This document shows positions 8,763-17,903 of a DNA stretch of 64,000 nucleotides, in pieces (position 1 is the first letter of the stretch; the number at the start of each line of letters is the position of its first letter). The notes beneath the pieces are model-generated. The model was not told the origin of the DNA, searched no databases, and saw only the letters and a list, made by a program, of their open reading frames with translations. The position numbers and the translations under genes were made by a program. The DNA comes from SZAS-79 sp963844255 (GTDB lineage Bacteria; Pseudomonadota; Gammaproteobacteria; Burkholderiales; SG8-39): NCBI GenBank assembly GCA_963844255.1, contig CAWJNP010000083.1, positions 24,176 through 88,175 on the forward strand. The letters run 5' to 3'.

Positions 8763-9808
8763 GCGGCGAGTCTCTCCCTGTAGTGCGGCTCGGTGGCGTC
8801 CCAGCCGGGCCGTGAGGCTGCATATCTGAGGCGATCGTCGGTCTGCGCGAGCCGCGCAAAATATGCGGATACGGCCCCGACTTGCGCCCCTGCAGTGTCG
8901 ATCGAATTCACATGACGGCGGAATGCTTCGCCTCCCTCCAGCGCGCCTACATACCACCCGATGTGCTTGCGCGCCACTCGCACGCCATGTTCTGCGCCGT
9001 AGAATTCGTGCAATGCCTGCAGGTGTTCGGCGAGCACCGCGCTGATCTCGGAGACCAGCGGCGGATCGAGCTTTTCGCCGGTCGAGAGAAAGTGGGCGAT
9101 CTCGCGGAATATCCATGGCCTGCCCTGTGCCGCGCGGCCGATCATCACGCCGTCGACACCCGTCCTGGCGATCACGTCCCGGGCGTCTTCGGGGCTGGAA
9201 ATGTCGCCGTTCGCGATGACCGGAATGTTCACGGCGGCCTTCACTTCGGCAATCGTGTCGTACTCCGCCCGACCGGAAAACGCACATGCACGCGTGCGGC
9301 CGTGTATCGAGAGCAACTGTATGCCTTCGCTCTCAGCCATGCGCGCGATGCGCAGCGCGTTCTTCTTCGCGGGATTCGGCCCCGTGCGAATCTTGAGCGT
9401 GACCGGGACGCCCGCCGCCGCGACCACGGCCTGAAGAATCAAGGCCACCAGCGGTTCGTTTTCCAGAAGTGCCGAGCCGGCCGCGACGTTACAGACTTTC
9501 TTGGCCGGACAGCCCATGTTGATATCGATGATCTGGGCCCCACGCGCCACGTTGTATCGCGCGGCATCCGCCATCATCTGCGGGTCGGCACCGGCAATCT
9601 GCACCGATATCGGTTCGACTTCACCGCGATGGTCTGTGCGCAGGCGCGACTTTCTCGTCTCGCGCAGCTCCGGTTTCGAGGACACCATTTCGGATACTGC
9701 CATTCCCGCGCCGAACCGCTTGCACAATTGTCTGAATGGCCGGTCGGTGACCCCCGCCATGGGAGCGACAAACAAAGCATTGCGCAACGCGTGCATGCCA
9801 AGCTGCAT
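8759..9808 (-). CDS. dusB: tRNA-dihydrouridine synthase B
   Basis: FMN enzyme reducing a uridine to dihydrouridine in the tRNA D-loop. The frame is open from 9988, but homology begins at the ATG at 9808: MQLGMHALRNALFVAPMAG aligns with the known DusB N-terminus, giving 349 aa. Visible motifs are APMAGVTDRPFR (FMN), INMGCPAKKV (catalytic Cys) and the phosphate-binding ANGDISSPEDA / GVMIGRAAQGRPWIF segments. It is co-transcribed with fis. Confidence 0.95.
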   Translation of the reverse strand: MQLGMHALRNALFVAPMAGVTDRPFRQLCKRFGAGMAVSEMVSSKPELRETRKSRLRTDHRGEVEPISVQIAGADPQMMADAARYNVARGAQIIDINMGCPAKKVCNVAAGSALLENEPLVALILQAVVAAAGVPVTLKIRTGPNPAKKNALRIARMAESEGIQLLSIHGRTRACAFSGRAEYDTIAEVKAAVNIPVIANGDISSPEDARDVIARTGVDGVMIGRAAQGRPWIFREIAHFLSTGEKLDPPLVSEISAVLAEHLQALHEFYGAEHGVRVARKHIGWYVGALEGGEAFRRHVNSIDTAGAQVGAVSAYFARLAQTDDRLRYAASRPGWDATEPHYRERLAA

Positions 9809-9849
9809 CGGATGGATCGAGTCGGAAATTGGGCTGCGAAGGGAAACGC

Positions 9850-9880
9850 ATTCTATACGTTCCCGCCACAAAAAAAAACG
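9850..9880 (-). promoter_or_regulatory. Possible promoter of the dusB-fis-purHD-hemF unit
   Basis: On the minus strand a TATAGAAT box lies 42-49 bases before the dusB start, preceded by an A/T-run (minus-strand T-run) where a -35 element would fall. The -35 match is weak. Further upstream, 9899-9914 is a perfect 6-bp inverted repeat (CGATGC, loop AACG, GCATCG) of unknown role. This is the only sizeable gap (228 bp) in the minus-strand series, so a promoter is expected here; the exact position is a guess. Confidence 0.3.
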
Positions 9881-10036
9881 CACACACGGACTATGTAACG
9901 ATGCAACGGCATCGCAACGCACCAAAGAAGTGAATGCGGACGTGAAAGTTGACAACGTGCGCAAATGTCCGGTTTTGCGCACGCGCACACCCGGAGGCGG
10001 GCTGGACGAGACCGCTCGCTGCGTGTTAGCAGCGAA

Positions 10037-11131
10037 CTAGCAGGCCCCGGGGCCGTAGATCATGCTGCGCGCGAGTGCGCGACGTGCTGCCGGAAAAACG
10101 TCCAGTCCCGTCAGTATCGCACTGCGAAGAGTCGTACTGAAGGGATCGCTACGCACATACAGCGTCGCAAGCAGATCGGTTGCGCGGATGGTGCCTTGCG
10201 CATCAAGACGTCGAGATCGCGCAAACTGGCGAGCAACCGTTTCGGTGCCGTGCAGTTCCCTGGGCGTGTTGGATAGCAGTTCGGCCAGATCCCATGCGTC
10301 GCGCAGTCCCAGATTCAGCCCCTGGCCGGCGACCGGGTGAAGCGTCTGCGCAGCGTTGCCGATGTGGATTTCTCCGGGCGAGGCGCGATTGGTGCGGTAG
10401 CGCAGAGCGAGCGGCGTGGCCGCGCGCGTCCCGACGGATAGAAATCTGCCGGCGCGACGGCCGAACGCGCGCTGCAACGCCTGTAGAAACTTGTCGTCGG
10501 GAAGGCGCATCACATCGGCGGCCGCAGCAGTCGTGCGACTCCAGACCAGGGCGTAGTCTTTTCCCATGGGCAGCAAGGCGAGAGGGCCCTCATCGGTGAA
10601 CCGCTCCCAGGCGACGCCGTGCGCAGGCCGCTCACTCGACACCGTCGCAATGATTGCGCAGTGAAAATAATTCTTTTCGACGGACGCCTCTCCTGGCGAC
10701 CCCTCTGCGTGCACAAGGAGTCGTGCGTTTGGCGGCGTAGCGACACGCAGCCTTTGCACTGCCTCGGCTTTCAGGCAGCCGGCAAGGCCCGGCGCAATTC
10801 CGTCGTAAGCCGTCACGTAGCCCAGTGCCGGCAGTGCGAGGTCGTCGCGCGAAATCCGCGTCAAGCCGAATCCGCCGGCCTGGGACACGTGAATCTGATC
10901 AATCTGCGTTTTCACAAGCGAGTCCCACGCACCGAACCGCTCGAGGATCAATCTGCTGGCGTACGAGAGCGCGATGGCGCGTACGGCGCCGGGCTGCGCG
11001 CCCCCGGCTTCGAGTTCGCGCGGGCGTTCGACAAGCGCAACCGAAAGGCCGGAACCCTGCAGTCCGAGCGCGAGTGCGCATCCGACCGGGCCGGCACCGA
11101 TTATCGCCACATCGAATGCGTGCTCAGCCAT
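10037..11131 (-). CDS. ubiH: Ubiquinone hydroxylase, UbiH type
   Basis: FAD-dependent aromatic hydroxylase of ubiquinone synthesis. N-terminal Rossmann fold AIIGAGPVGCALALGL. The C-terminal flavin motif reads GNAAQTLHPVAGQGLNLGLRD. The GNAAQTLHP form (Asn-Ala-Ala-Gln) is characteristic of UbiH proper, whereas other family members have GDAAH. Length is 364 aa, slightly short. The start overlaps the pepP stop by 8 bp, and pepP-ubiH linkage is widespread in Proteobacteria. A second family member lies at 30901-32061, and Coq7 at 41662-42294. Confidence 0.88.
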   Translation of the reverse strand: MAEHAFDVAIIGAGPVGCALALGLQGSGLSVALVERPRELEAGGAQPGAVRAIALSYASRLILERFGAWDSLVKTQIDQIHVSQAGGFGLTRISRDDLALPALGYVTAYDGIAPGLAGCLKAEAVQRLRVATPPNARLLVHAEGSPGEASVEKNYFHCAIIATVSSERPAHGVAWERFTDEGPLALLPMGKDYALVWSRTTAAAADVMRLPDDKFLQALQRAFGRRAGRFLSVGTRAATPLALRYRTNRASPGEIHIGNAAQTLHPVAGQGLNLGLRDAWDLAELLSNTPRELHGTETVARQFARSRRLDAQGTIRATDLLATLYVRSDPFSTTLRSAILTGLDVFPAARRALARSMIYGPGAC

Positions 11132-12452
11132 CGCGCATCAGCGCTTCAATCTCGTTGATCGATTTCGGCGTTGCGTGTGTGATGACTTCGCATTCGCCCG
11201 CGGTAACCAGGACATCGTCCTCGATACGCACGCCGATGTTGCAGAATCGCTCCGGGACGCCGTCGCCGGGGCGTATGTAAAGTCCCGGCTCCACGGTCAA
11301 AACCATGCCGGGCACGAGGGGGCGCCACGCGCCATTCTGCTTGTAGTCGCCGGCGTCGTGCACGTCCAGACCGAGCCAGTGCCCGGTGCGGTGCATGTAG
11401 AAGCGCCGATAGGATTCGGTCTCCAGTACCGCATCGAGCGTGCCGTCGAGCAATCCAAGGTCGAGCATGCCCTGCGCCAGAACGCGGACTGCGGCGTCGT
11501 GCGGTTCGTTCCATCCGCGACCGGCGCGGGTGGCGTGCATGGCCGCATGTTGCGCGGCGAGCACGAGTTCGTAGACATCCCGCTGCGGGCCGGTGAATCG
11601 CCCGTTCACCGGAAAAGTCCGCGTGATGTCCGAGGCGTATCCGTCGAGTTCGCACCCCGCGTCGATCAGCAGCAGGTCCCCGTCGGCCATCCGGGCGTCG
11701 TTGCCGACATAGTGCAGGACGCACGCGTTGGGACCCGAAGCGACGATCGGCGTATACGCCGGGAACTGCGCACCGTTGCGCCGGAACGCATACAGGAGCT
11801 CGGCCTCGATTTCGTATTCGTGACGTCCGGGCCGGGTGGCCCGCATTGCACCGCGGTGTGCTTCGGCCGAAATGTCCGCCGCGCGTCGCATGGTCGCCAG
11901 TTCGGCCGCGTCCTTTATCAGGCGCATTTCGTCGAGCTTGACGCGCAGATCTTCGATGGCTGCCGGCGCCTCGATGCCGAGTCGTACTTTTTCCCTGACC
12001 GCATTCAGCCAGCCGATCACGCGTGCGTCCCAGGTTGCGTCCGCCCCCGGTGCGTAATGTATGACCGGCTGATTTTCGAGCAGTTCGTTCATTCTTTCGT
12101 CAAGCAGTGCGATTGGGCAGGCTTCGTCGAAACCGAATTTCTCGCGCGCGCCCTCCGGACCATGCCGAAAGCCGTCCCAGATCTCGCGTTCTTCGTTCTT
12201 CTCGCGGCAAAAGAGGATCGAGTGCGGGGGTGATGCCGGTGCAGTGCCTGCAATCATCACCAGCACGGCTTCCGGTTCTGTGAATCCCGTGAGGTAATGG
12301 AAATAGCTGTCAAAACGGTACGGATAGTGCGCGTCGCGGTTGCGTATGCGTTCGGGCGCGGTCGGAACGACGGCAATTCCGGTCTTCAGAGCGGCGGCAA
12401 GCCTGCGTCGGCGATCCGCAAAACGATCGGTTGCTGCGTTTGAATTTTTCAT
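11124..12452 (-). CDS. pepP: Xaa-Pro aminopeptidase P
   Basis: Metallopeptidase of the M24B family (pita-bread fold) releasing N-terminal residues before proline. Length is 442 aa. An N-terminal AMP_N domain begins after about residue 8. Metal ligands are visible in LLIDAGCELDGYASDITRTFP (two Asp), the HRTGHWLGLDVHD block (His) and the C-terminal LTVEPGLY and IGVRIEDDVLVT (two Glu). Its ATG overlaps the murU stop by 4 bp, so amgK-murU-pepP-ubiH form one transcription unit. Confidence 0.95.
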   Translation of the reverse strand: MKNSNAATDRFADRRRRLAAALKTGIAVVPTAPERIRNRDAHYPYRFDSYFHYLTGFTEPEAVLVMIAGTAPASPPHSILFCREKNEEREIWDGFRHGPEGAREKFGFDEACPIALLDERMNELLENQPVIHYAPGADATWDARVIGWLNAVREKVRLGIEAPAAIEDLRVKLDEMRLIKDAAELATMRRAADISAEAHRGAMRATRPGRHEYEIEAELLYAFRRNGAQFPAYTPIVASGPNACVLHYVGNDARMADGDLLLIDAGCELDGYASDITRTFPVNGRFTGPQRDVYELVLAAQHAAMHATRAGRGWNEPHDAAVRVLAQGMLDLGLLDGTLDAVLETESYRRFYMHRTGHWLGLDVHDAGDYKQNGAWRPLVPGMVLTVEPGLYIRPGDGVPERFCNIGVRIEDDVLVTAGECEVITHATPKSINEIEALMRDG

Positions 12453-13117
12453 GAAGTCTTCAGATGGTTGAGATCGGCCAGCCGCCCGGGCGTGCCCACG
12501 TCGCTCCAGAGCCCGCTGAAAAGCTCCCCGCTCAGCAGACTGGCGTCTGCGGCGCGTCGCAGCAATGGCGCCAACGATGCCTTGGAACCCCGGTTCACCC
12601 CGTCCATCATGGACGGTGCAAGCACGCTTATACCGGAGTAAGTGTAGCGCGGTGTGGTGCGATTACCGACCCGGCCATCGACGAGCGAGAAATCTCCCTC
12701 GGGCCTGAATGCCGGATTGGGAACCAGAACCAGGTGGCCCAGGCGCGTGCCGAGTACGGTCTGTCTCAGACTCGCAAATGGAATCTCGCAGTAGACGTCC
12801 GCATTTACCACCAGGAACGGCTGCGGCCCGAGCAGGTCCAGCGCCTGGGCAATACCCCCCGCCGTTTCGAGAGCAACGGTTTCCCGCGACCAGGCAATGG
12901 AAACTCCCCAATCGCGGCCGTCGCCCAGCGCAGTCTCGATCAGGGTTCCGAGGTGCGATACGTTGATGACAATGTCACGAAATCCGGCCGCCGCAAGACG
13001 CTCGAGATGCCAGCCGATCAGCGGCTTGCCGCGGACCTCGATCAAAGGTTTGGGTAGCGTATCGGTGACCGGCCGCAGCCGTTCTCCCCGACCTGCGGCG
13101 AGGATCATGGCCTTCAT
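12449..13117 (-). CDS. murU: N-acetylmuramate-1-phosphate uridylyltransferase
   Basis: Nucleotidyltransferase that makes UDP-MurNAc from MurNAc-1-phosphate in the peptidoglycan recycling bypass. The frame is open from 13675, but the true start is the ATG at 13117, giving 222 aa. It begins with the pyrophosphorylase signature ILAAGRGERLRP and TLPKPLIEVRGKPLI, with VVNADVYC (metal-binding Asp) downstream. It is named MurU rather than a hexose-phosphate nucleotidyltransferase because it follows amgK directly and both diverge from lptD, the same neighbourhood as in Pseudomonas. Confidence 0.9.
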   Translation of the reverse strand: MKAMILAAGRGERLRPVTDTLPKPLIEVRGKPLIGWHLERLAAAGFRDIVINVSHLGTLIETALGDGRDWGVSIAWSRETVALETAGGIAQALDLLGPQPFLVVNADVYCEIPFASLRQTVLGTRLGHLVLVPNPAFRPEGDFSLVDGRVGNRTTPRYTYSGISVLAPSMMDGVNRGSKASLAPLLRRAADASLLSGELFSGLWSDVGTPGRLADLNHLKTS

Positions 13118-14139
13118 CAGAAGGTCAGGCCCGATACAGGGCTGCGGCCGTGCAGACGATCGAGGAGGCCCGCAAGCGGCCCCAACTCGCGATAGCGCGC
13201 GCAGGCCCGGTCGAGGTACTCCAGAACGAGGGGCAGGTCGGACAGGTAGCGCGTTTTGCCGTCTCGGTGGCAAAGACGTGCAAAGATTCCCGCAACCTTC
13301 AGGTGGCGCTGTACCCCCATCCACTCGAAATCGCGATAGAAGGAGGCAAAATCGGCTGCCACCGGCAATCCCGCCCGGCGCGCCTTCTCCCAATAGCGGA
13401 TGCACCAGTCGATGACGCGCTCTTCTTCCCAGCGGACATAGGCATCCTTGAGCAGGGACACCAGATCGTACGTGATCGGGCCATATACGGCGTCCTGAAA
13501 GTCGATCACACCGGGGAGTGGTCGGCAAACCATCAGGTTGCGCGAATGATAGTCGCGGTGGACGTATACGGTTGGTTGCTGCAGGACATTCGCAAGGATC
13601 GTTCCGAACGCCGATTTCAGGATGTTGGCGTCCCCGGGCTGGAGTTCGATCCCGATGTGCCAGGTTACATACCAATCCGGGAACAAGTCCAGTTCCCGGC
13701 GCAGCAGTGCCTCGTCGTAGGCAGGCAGCACGCCGGGCCGGCTGGACTGTTGGATCGCCACAAGGGCGTCGATTGCGGCAGGGTAAAGCGCATCCGCTCC
13801 GATCGTGGACGGCTCATCTGCATTCAACGCGTCCAGGTAGGTGGCAACGCCGAGGTCCTCGAGCAGGAGAAATCCCCGGGCGAGATCCTCAGCATACAGG
13901 CGAGGCACATGTGCCCCTGCGGCTTCGAACAAATGCGCGACCTGCAGGAAGGGGCGGCAATCCTCCTTGTCAGGCGGCGCGTCCATCACAATGAGCGGAT
14001 CCCGGGAATCTGCAAATGTGATCCGGAAATAGCGCCGGAAGCTCGCGTCCTCAGACGCGGGAGTCAGCGTCCATTCGCAGCCGCTAAGCTGTGGTTCGAG
14101 CCATTCGCGCAGGCTGGTCAGACGGGTGTCGGATTGCAT
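13117..14139 (-). CDS. amgK: Anomeric MurNAc/GlcNAc kinase
   Basis: Phosphorylates recycled MurNAc at C1, supplying MurU. The fold is that of aminoglycoside phosphotransferases: the catalytic loop is HRDYHSRNLMV and the metal-binding block is VIDFQDAVYGPITYD. Length is 340 aa. The stop codon shares one base with the murU ATG (TGATG), which strongly suggests translational coupling. The 120-bp gap to the divergent lptD must hold both promoters; no clear boxes were recognised there. Confidence 0.9.
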   Translation of the reverse strand: MQSDTRLTSLREWLEPQLSGCEWTLTPASEDASFRRYFRITFADSRDPLIVMDAPPDKEDCRPFLQVAHLFEAAGAHVPRLYAEDLARGFLLLEDLGVATYLDALNADEPSTIGADALYPAAIDALVAIQQSSRPGVLPAYDEALLRRELDLFPDWYVTWHIGIELQPGDANILKSAFGTILANVLQQPTVYVHRDYHSRNLMVCRPLPGVIDFQDAVYGPITYDLVSLLKDAYVRWEEERVIDWCIRYWEKARRAGLPVAADFASFYRDFEWMGVQRHLKVAGIFARLCHRDGKTRYLSDLPLVLEYLDRACARYRELGPLAGLLDRLHGRSPVSGLTF

Positions 14140-14259
14140 CTCATGTCAATGGTTGAGCACAGGCGGACGCTCCAGCGGGATTGAATGTAGCCGCGATTGC
14201 CTTATCCCGGGAATTGTGCGATTTTAGCAGTCCGGGTTTTTGCACTTTTCCACCTCCCC

Positions 14260-16518
14260 ATGCAGCCATTTGCGGCGCGCCCGCCGGCGTTCCTAGCGAT
14301 CTGTTTCGCCTCCTTGTGCGCCGCGTTCAGCAGCGCGCTTGTGGCTCAGACGTCGGCGCCGCCAAAGGAGAAGGGGCCGACCACCATCGACGCCGAGCGC
14401 ATCGAGGGCGTCATGGACATCGAAATCTCGGCAAGTGGCAAGGCGGAGCTGCGCCAGGATGACACCACCATTTTCGGGGAGCGCATAAAGCGGAATCAGG
14501 AGTTCGGCCGCATACAGGCCGAAGGTGGCGTCCGGCTGGAGCAGGGCTCGGACCGGTTCTTCGGCACGCGTCTGGAGTACGACTTCAACAACGATACCGG
14601 TGTGTTCGACGACGCGACGTTCGCGATTCGCGGCGGACCGAAGCCCGGCAGAGGCGTGGCGGAAAAAATCGAGTTTCTCGGCAAGGACCACTTCAGCATT
14701 CGAAACGGTTCATTCACCACATGCGAGCCCGGCCGGGATGACTGGCTGATCGAAGCCAGGGAACTCGACCTTGATTACAACACGCAGGTTGCAACGGTCA
14801 GAAACGGCAAGCTGCGGTTTCTCGACACCACGGTTGCCGTTCTGCCCTGGATGGATTTTTCCCTGGACAAGGGTCGGAAGTCGGGATTTCTCGCCCCGGG
14901 CTACACACAGTCGACCCGCAGCGGACTGGAACTGAGCGCGCCGTACTACTGGAACATCGCGCCGGAAATGGATGCGACGCTCACGCCTCGCTATCTCAGC
15001 AAGCGAGGACTGCAGCTGCAGAGCGAGTTGCGTTATATCGACCACCGATATTCCGGGACGGCGAGCCTGGAATATCTTCCGAACGATCAACGTGCCGGCC
15101 GCGACCGGTACGGAATGTCCCTTTATCATCGACAGACATTTTCTCCGCAATTTTTCGGTGGTGTGGACCTGAACAAGGTTTCCGACAGCCGGTACTTCAC
15201 CGACCTGTTCTCGAAGGTTCGGCAGACTTCCCAGACCTTGCTGCCGCGCGAGGGGTTCCTGCAGTACAACGGGGCATTGGCAGGCAACGCCTACTATCTA
15301 CAGGGGCGGATTCAGCGGTTTCAGGTGCTTCAGGATCCACTTGCTCCGATCGTCAGCCCGTATCAACGCGTTCCGCAGATAAGTTTTGGTACCTCGAGGA
15401 ACGAAATCGCCGGGTTTGCAGACCTGTCCCTGCCGGCGGAATACGTCCGGTTTACGCACTCGACGCTGGTCGAGGGCAGCCGTATCTCGCTGAATCCGAC
15501 GCTCAGCGCGCCGTACCTGACCCCGGGCTACTTCATCACGCCCAAGGTCGGTCTCCACTACGCCAGTTACAATCTTGACGGGACGGCCCCCGGACAGGCG
15601 GACAAGCAGACGGTTGCAATTCCGTGGATAAGCGTGGATGCAGGTCAGGTTTATGAGCGGAATGCCCGCTTCGGAGGAAAGGACTACACGCAGACGTTCG
15701 AGCCTCGCCTCGTTTATCTACGTGTGCCCTACCACAATCAGGACAGCGTCCCGATTTTTGACACTGGCCTGGCCGGATTCAATTTCTCTCAGTTGTTCTC
15801 GGAGAACCGATTTGCGGGGGGGGACCGTTTCGGGGATGCAAACCAGCTGACAATGGTGGCGACTTCCAGGTTGCTTACCTCCGGCGGTCAGGAGTTTCTC
15901 CGTGCCACGATCGGCCAGCGCTACTATTTTGCGGACCAGAAAGTGGGTCTGACACCGGGGACGCCACTGAGCACTGCAAATACGTCCGATGTGCTTGCGT
16001 CCGTCGGTGCACGCGTTGGTCAGTATTGGAACTTCGATACATCGGTTCAATATAACGTGCAGAACGCAAAGTCCGAGCGAATCGGGATGAACATGCGTTA
16101 TTCCCCTGAATTCGCCAAGTTCATCAACCTGGGATATCGCTACGCGCGCGATCCGGCGAACCCGATCGATCAGGTCGACATCTCGGGGCAGTGGCCGGTG
16201 AGGCCGGGCTGGTTCGTGGTCGGCCGTTACAACTATTCGTTTTTCGACGGCCGGCTGCTGGAGGGTGTCGGGGGTCTGGAATACAACGCGGGCTGCTGGG
16301 TCCTGCGCCTGACTGTCCAGCGGCTCCAAGTCGCCACCCAGCTTGCGTCCACGGCCTATTTCGTGCAACTGGAATTGAACGATCTTGCCCAGCTGGGGTC
16401 AGATCCGTTCGATATGCTCAGGCGCGCCGTACCGGGCTACACGCCGACGAATCTCCGCACCGATCAACCGCTCCCGCCGAGCCTTCAGCGCAGACTTCCA
16501 TTCGAGCAGGTGTACTGA
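14260..16518 (+). CDS. lptD: LPS-assembly outer membrane protein LptD
   Basis: Beta-barrel that, with LptE, inserts lipopolysaccharide into the outer leaflet. The frame opens at 14197, but the ATG at 14260 gives a sensible signal peptide (hydrophobic to about residue 30, cleaved near ALVAQT). The mature protein starts with the OstA/LptA-like beta-jellyroll (about residues 50-170), followed by the barrel domain to residue 752, ending near FEQVY. A Cys pair typical of LptD disulfides appears: one at FTTCEPG in the N-terminal domain and one at YNAGCWVLRL near the C-terminus. DsbC, encoded in this window, may help pair them. surA follows after 4 bp. Confidence 0.96.
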   Translation: MQPFAARPPAFLAICFASLCAAFSSALVAQTSAPPKEKGPTTIDAERIEGVMDIEISASGKAELRQDDTTIFGERIKRNQEFGRIQAEGGVRLEQGSDRFFGTRLEYDFNNDTGVFDDATFAIRGGPKPGRGVAEKIEFLGKDHFSIRNGSFTTCEPGRDDWLIEARELDLDYNTQVATVRNGKLRFLDTTVAVLPWMDFSLDKGRKSGFLAPGYTQSTRSGLELSAPYYWNIAPEMDATLTPRYLSKRGLQLQSELRYIDHRYSGTASLEYLPNDQRAGRDRYGMSLYHRQTFSPQFFGGVDLNKVSDSRYFTDLFSKVRQTSQTLLPREGFLQYNGALAGNAYYLQGRIQRFQVLQDPLAPIVSPYQRVPQISFGTSRNEIAGFADLSLPAEYVRFTHSTLVEGSRISLNPTLSAPYLTPGYFITPKVGLHYASYNLDGTAPGQADKQTVAIPWISVDAGQVYERNARFGGKDYTQTFEPRLVYLRVPYHNQDSVPIFDTGLAGFNFSQLFSENRFAGGDRFGDANQLTMVATSRLLTSGGQEFLRATIGQRYYFADQKVGLTPGTPLSTANTSDVLASVGARVGQYWNFDTSVQYNVQNAKSERIGMNMRYSPEFAKFINLGYRYARDPANPIDQVDISGQWPVRPGWFVVGRYNYSFFDGRLLEGVGGLEYNAGCWVLRLTVQRLQVATQLASTAYFVQLELNDLAQLGSDPFDMLRRAVPGYTPTNLRTDQPLPPSLQRRLPFEQVY

Positions 16519-16522
16519 ACCG

Positions 16523-17839
16523 ATGATGAACCGCTGGATCTTGCCGACCGTGGCGCTCGTGCTTTCTTCTGTGTTCGCCGGCCCGGCCGGTGCGCAGCGC
16601 ATTTCCCTGGTTGACCGGATCGTGGCTGTCGTGAACAGCCAGGTGGTCACAAGTTCGGAGCTTGCCGAACGGGTCACTGTCGCCGAGCGGCAGATGAAAC
16701 GGCAGAACACGCCGGTGCCGGAGGTCCATCTGCTCGAACGGCAGGTCCTGGAGCGACTGATTCTCGAGAAGGCGCAACTGCAGATGGCCAAGGAAACCGG
16801 CCTGCGGGTCGATGAAGTCCAGCTGGATCGCGCGTTGTCGAAGATCGCCGAGAACAACAAGATGACGCTCGCCGCATTCCGCACTGCGCTCGAGGGCGAC
16901 GGGCTGAAGTTCGAGCGGTTTCGCGAGGAAATCCGCAATGAGATCGTGCTCACCCGATTGCGCCAGCGGGAAGTCGACGACAAGATCCAGATCAGCGACA
17001 GCGAAGTCGATCTCTATATCGCTGAGTCGCAGGGGCCAGGCGCCTCGGTCGGCGACGTCGAGTACAACATTGCGCACGTATTGGTCCGTCTTCCGGAACA
17101 GGCCTCGCCCGAAAGTATCCAGACGGCAAAGGCTCGCGCTGAAAAGGTGATTTCCGAGGCCAGGGGCGGGGCGGATTTCGCCAAGCTGGCGGCAAGTTTT
17201 TCGGATGCACCTGACGCGCTTGCCGGCGGACAGATGGGATGGCGGGCGCACGACCGGTTGCCCGAACTGTTTGCCAGCGCCCTGAAAGACCTTCGCCCCG
17301 GCGACGTGTCCGCAGTACTGCGCAGCCCGGCAGGCTTTCACGTGCTCAAGTTGCTGGAGCGTCGCGGCGGGTCGGGTGTTCAGACCGGGGCGGCTGTTCG
17401 CCAGACGCATGCGCGGCACATCCTGATCAAGACCAGCGAAGTCGTTTCGGAAAGCGACGCGCGTCGGCGATTGGCAGATCTGCGTGAAAGAATCGTCAAC
17501 GGTGCCGATTTTGCCGAGCTTGCACGCCTGCATTCAGAGGATGGATCGGCGTCCCGGGGGGGGGATCTGGATTGGGTTTACCCTGGTGATACCGTGCCCG
17601 AATTCGAGCGGGCGATGGACGAATTGAAGCCCGGCGAAGTCAGCCAGCCGATCAAATCGCCCTTCGGCTATCACCTGATTCAGGTGCAGGAGCGGCGCGT
17701 TGCAGACGCCAGCGACGATCGCAAGCGGATGCAGGCTCGCGTGGCTTTGCGCGATCGTCGCGCCGATGAGGCCTATCAGGACTGGTTGCGGCAGCTCCGG
17801 GATCGGACTTACGTCGAGATCCGTCTGGAGGACAAATAG
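16523..17839 (+). CDS. surA: Periplasmic chaperone / peptidyl-prolyl isomerase SurA
   Basis: Chaperone for outer membrane proteins, including LptD. The start is one of two tandem ATGs (16523, 16526) just after the lptD stop; an in-frame extension into lptD is not coding. The signal peptide is cleaved near AGAQRIS. A SurA N-terminal domain is followed by two parvulin domains (about residues 185-290 and 305-395), recognisable by AHVLVRLPE and ARHILIKTSE and by the GG(Q/D) segments. Length is about 438 aa. lptD-surA-pdxA-rsmA is a conserved proteobacterial order. Confidence 0.96.
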   Translation: MMNRWILPTVALVLSSVFAGPAGAQRISLVDRIVAVVNSQVVTSSELAERVTVAERQMKRQNTPVPEVHLLERQVLERLILEKAQLQMAKETGLRVDEVQLDRALSKIAENNKMTLAAFRTALEGDGLKFERFREEIRNEIVLTRLRQREVDDKIQISDSEVDLYIAESQGPGASVGDVEYNIAHVLVRLPEQASPESIQTAKARAEKVISEARGGADFAKLAASFSDAPDALAGGQMGWRAHDRLPELFASALKDLRPGDVSAVLRSPAGFHVLKLLERRGGSGVQTGAAVRQTHARHILIKTSEVVSESDARRRLADLRERIVNGADFAELARLHSEDGSASRGGDLDWVYPGDTVPEFERAMDELKPGEVSQPIKSPFGYHLIQVQERRVADASDDRKRMQARVALRDRRADEAYQDWLRQLRDRTYVEIRLEDK

Positions 17840-17903
17840 CACGGAAAGGCGTTTTGCCCGGTTCTTCGGGTCGCATCCCAGCGGTTAAACCTGAAAGGGC
17901 GAT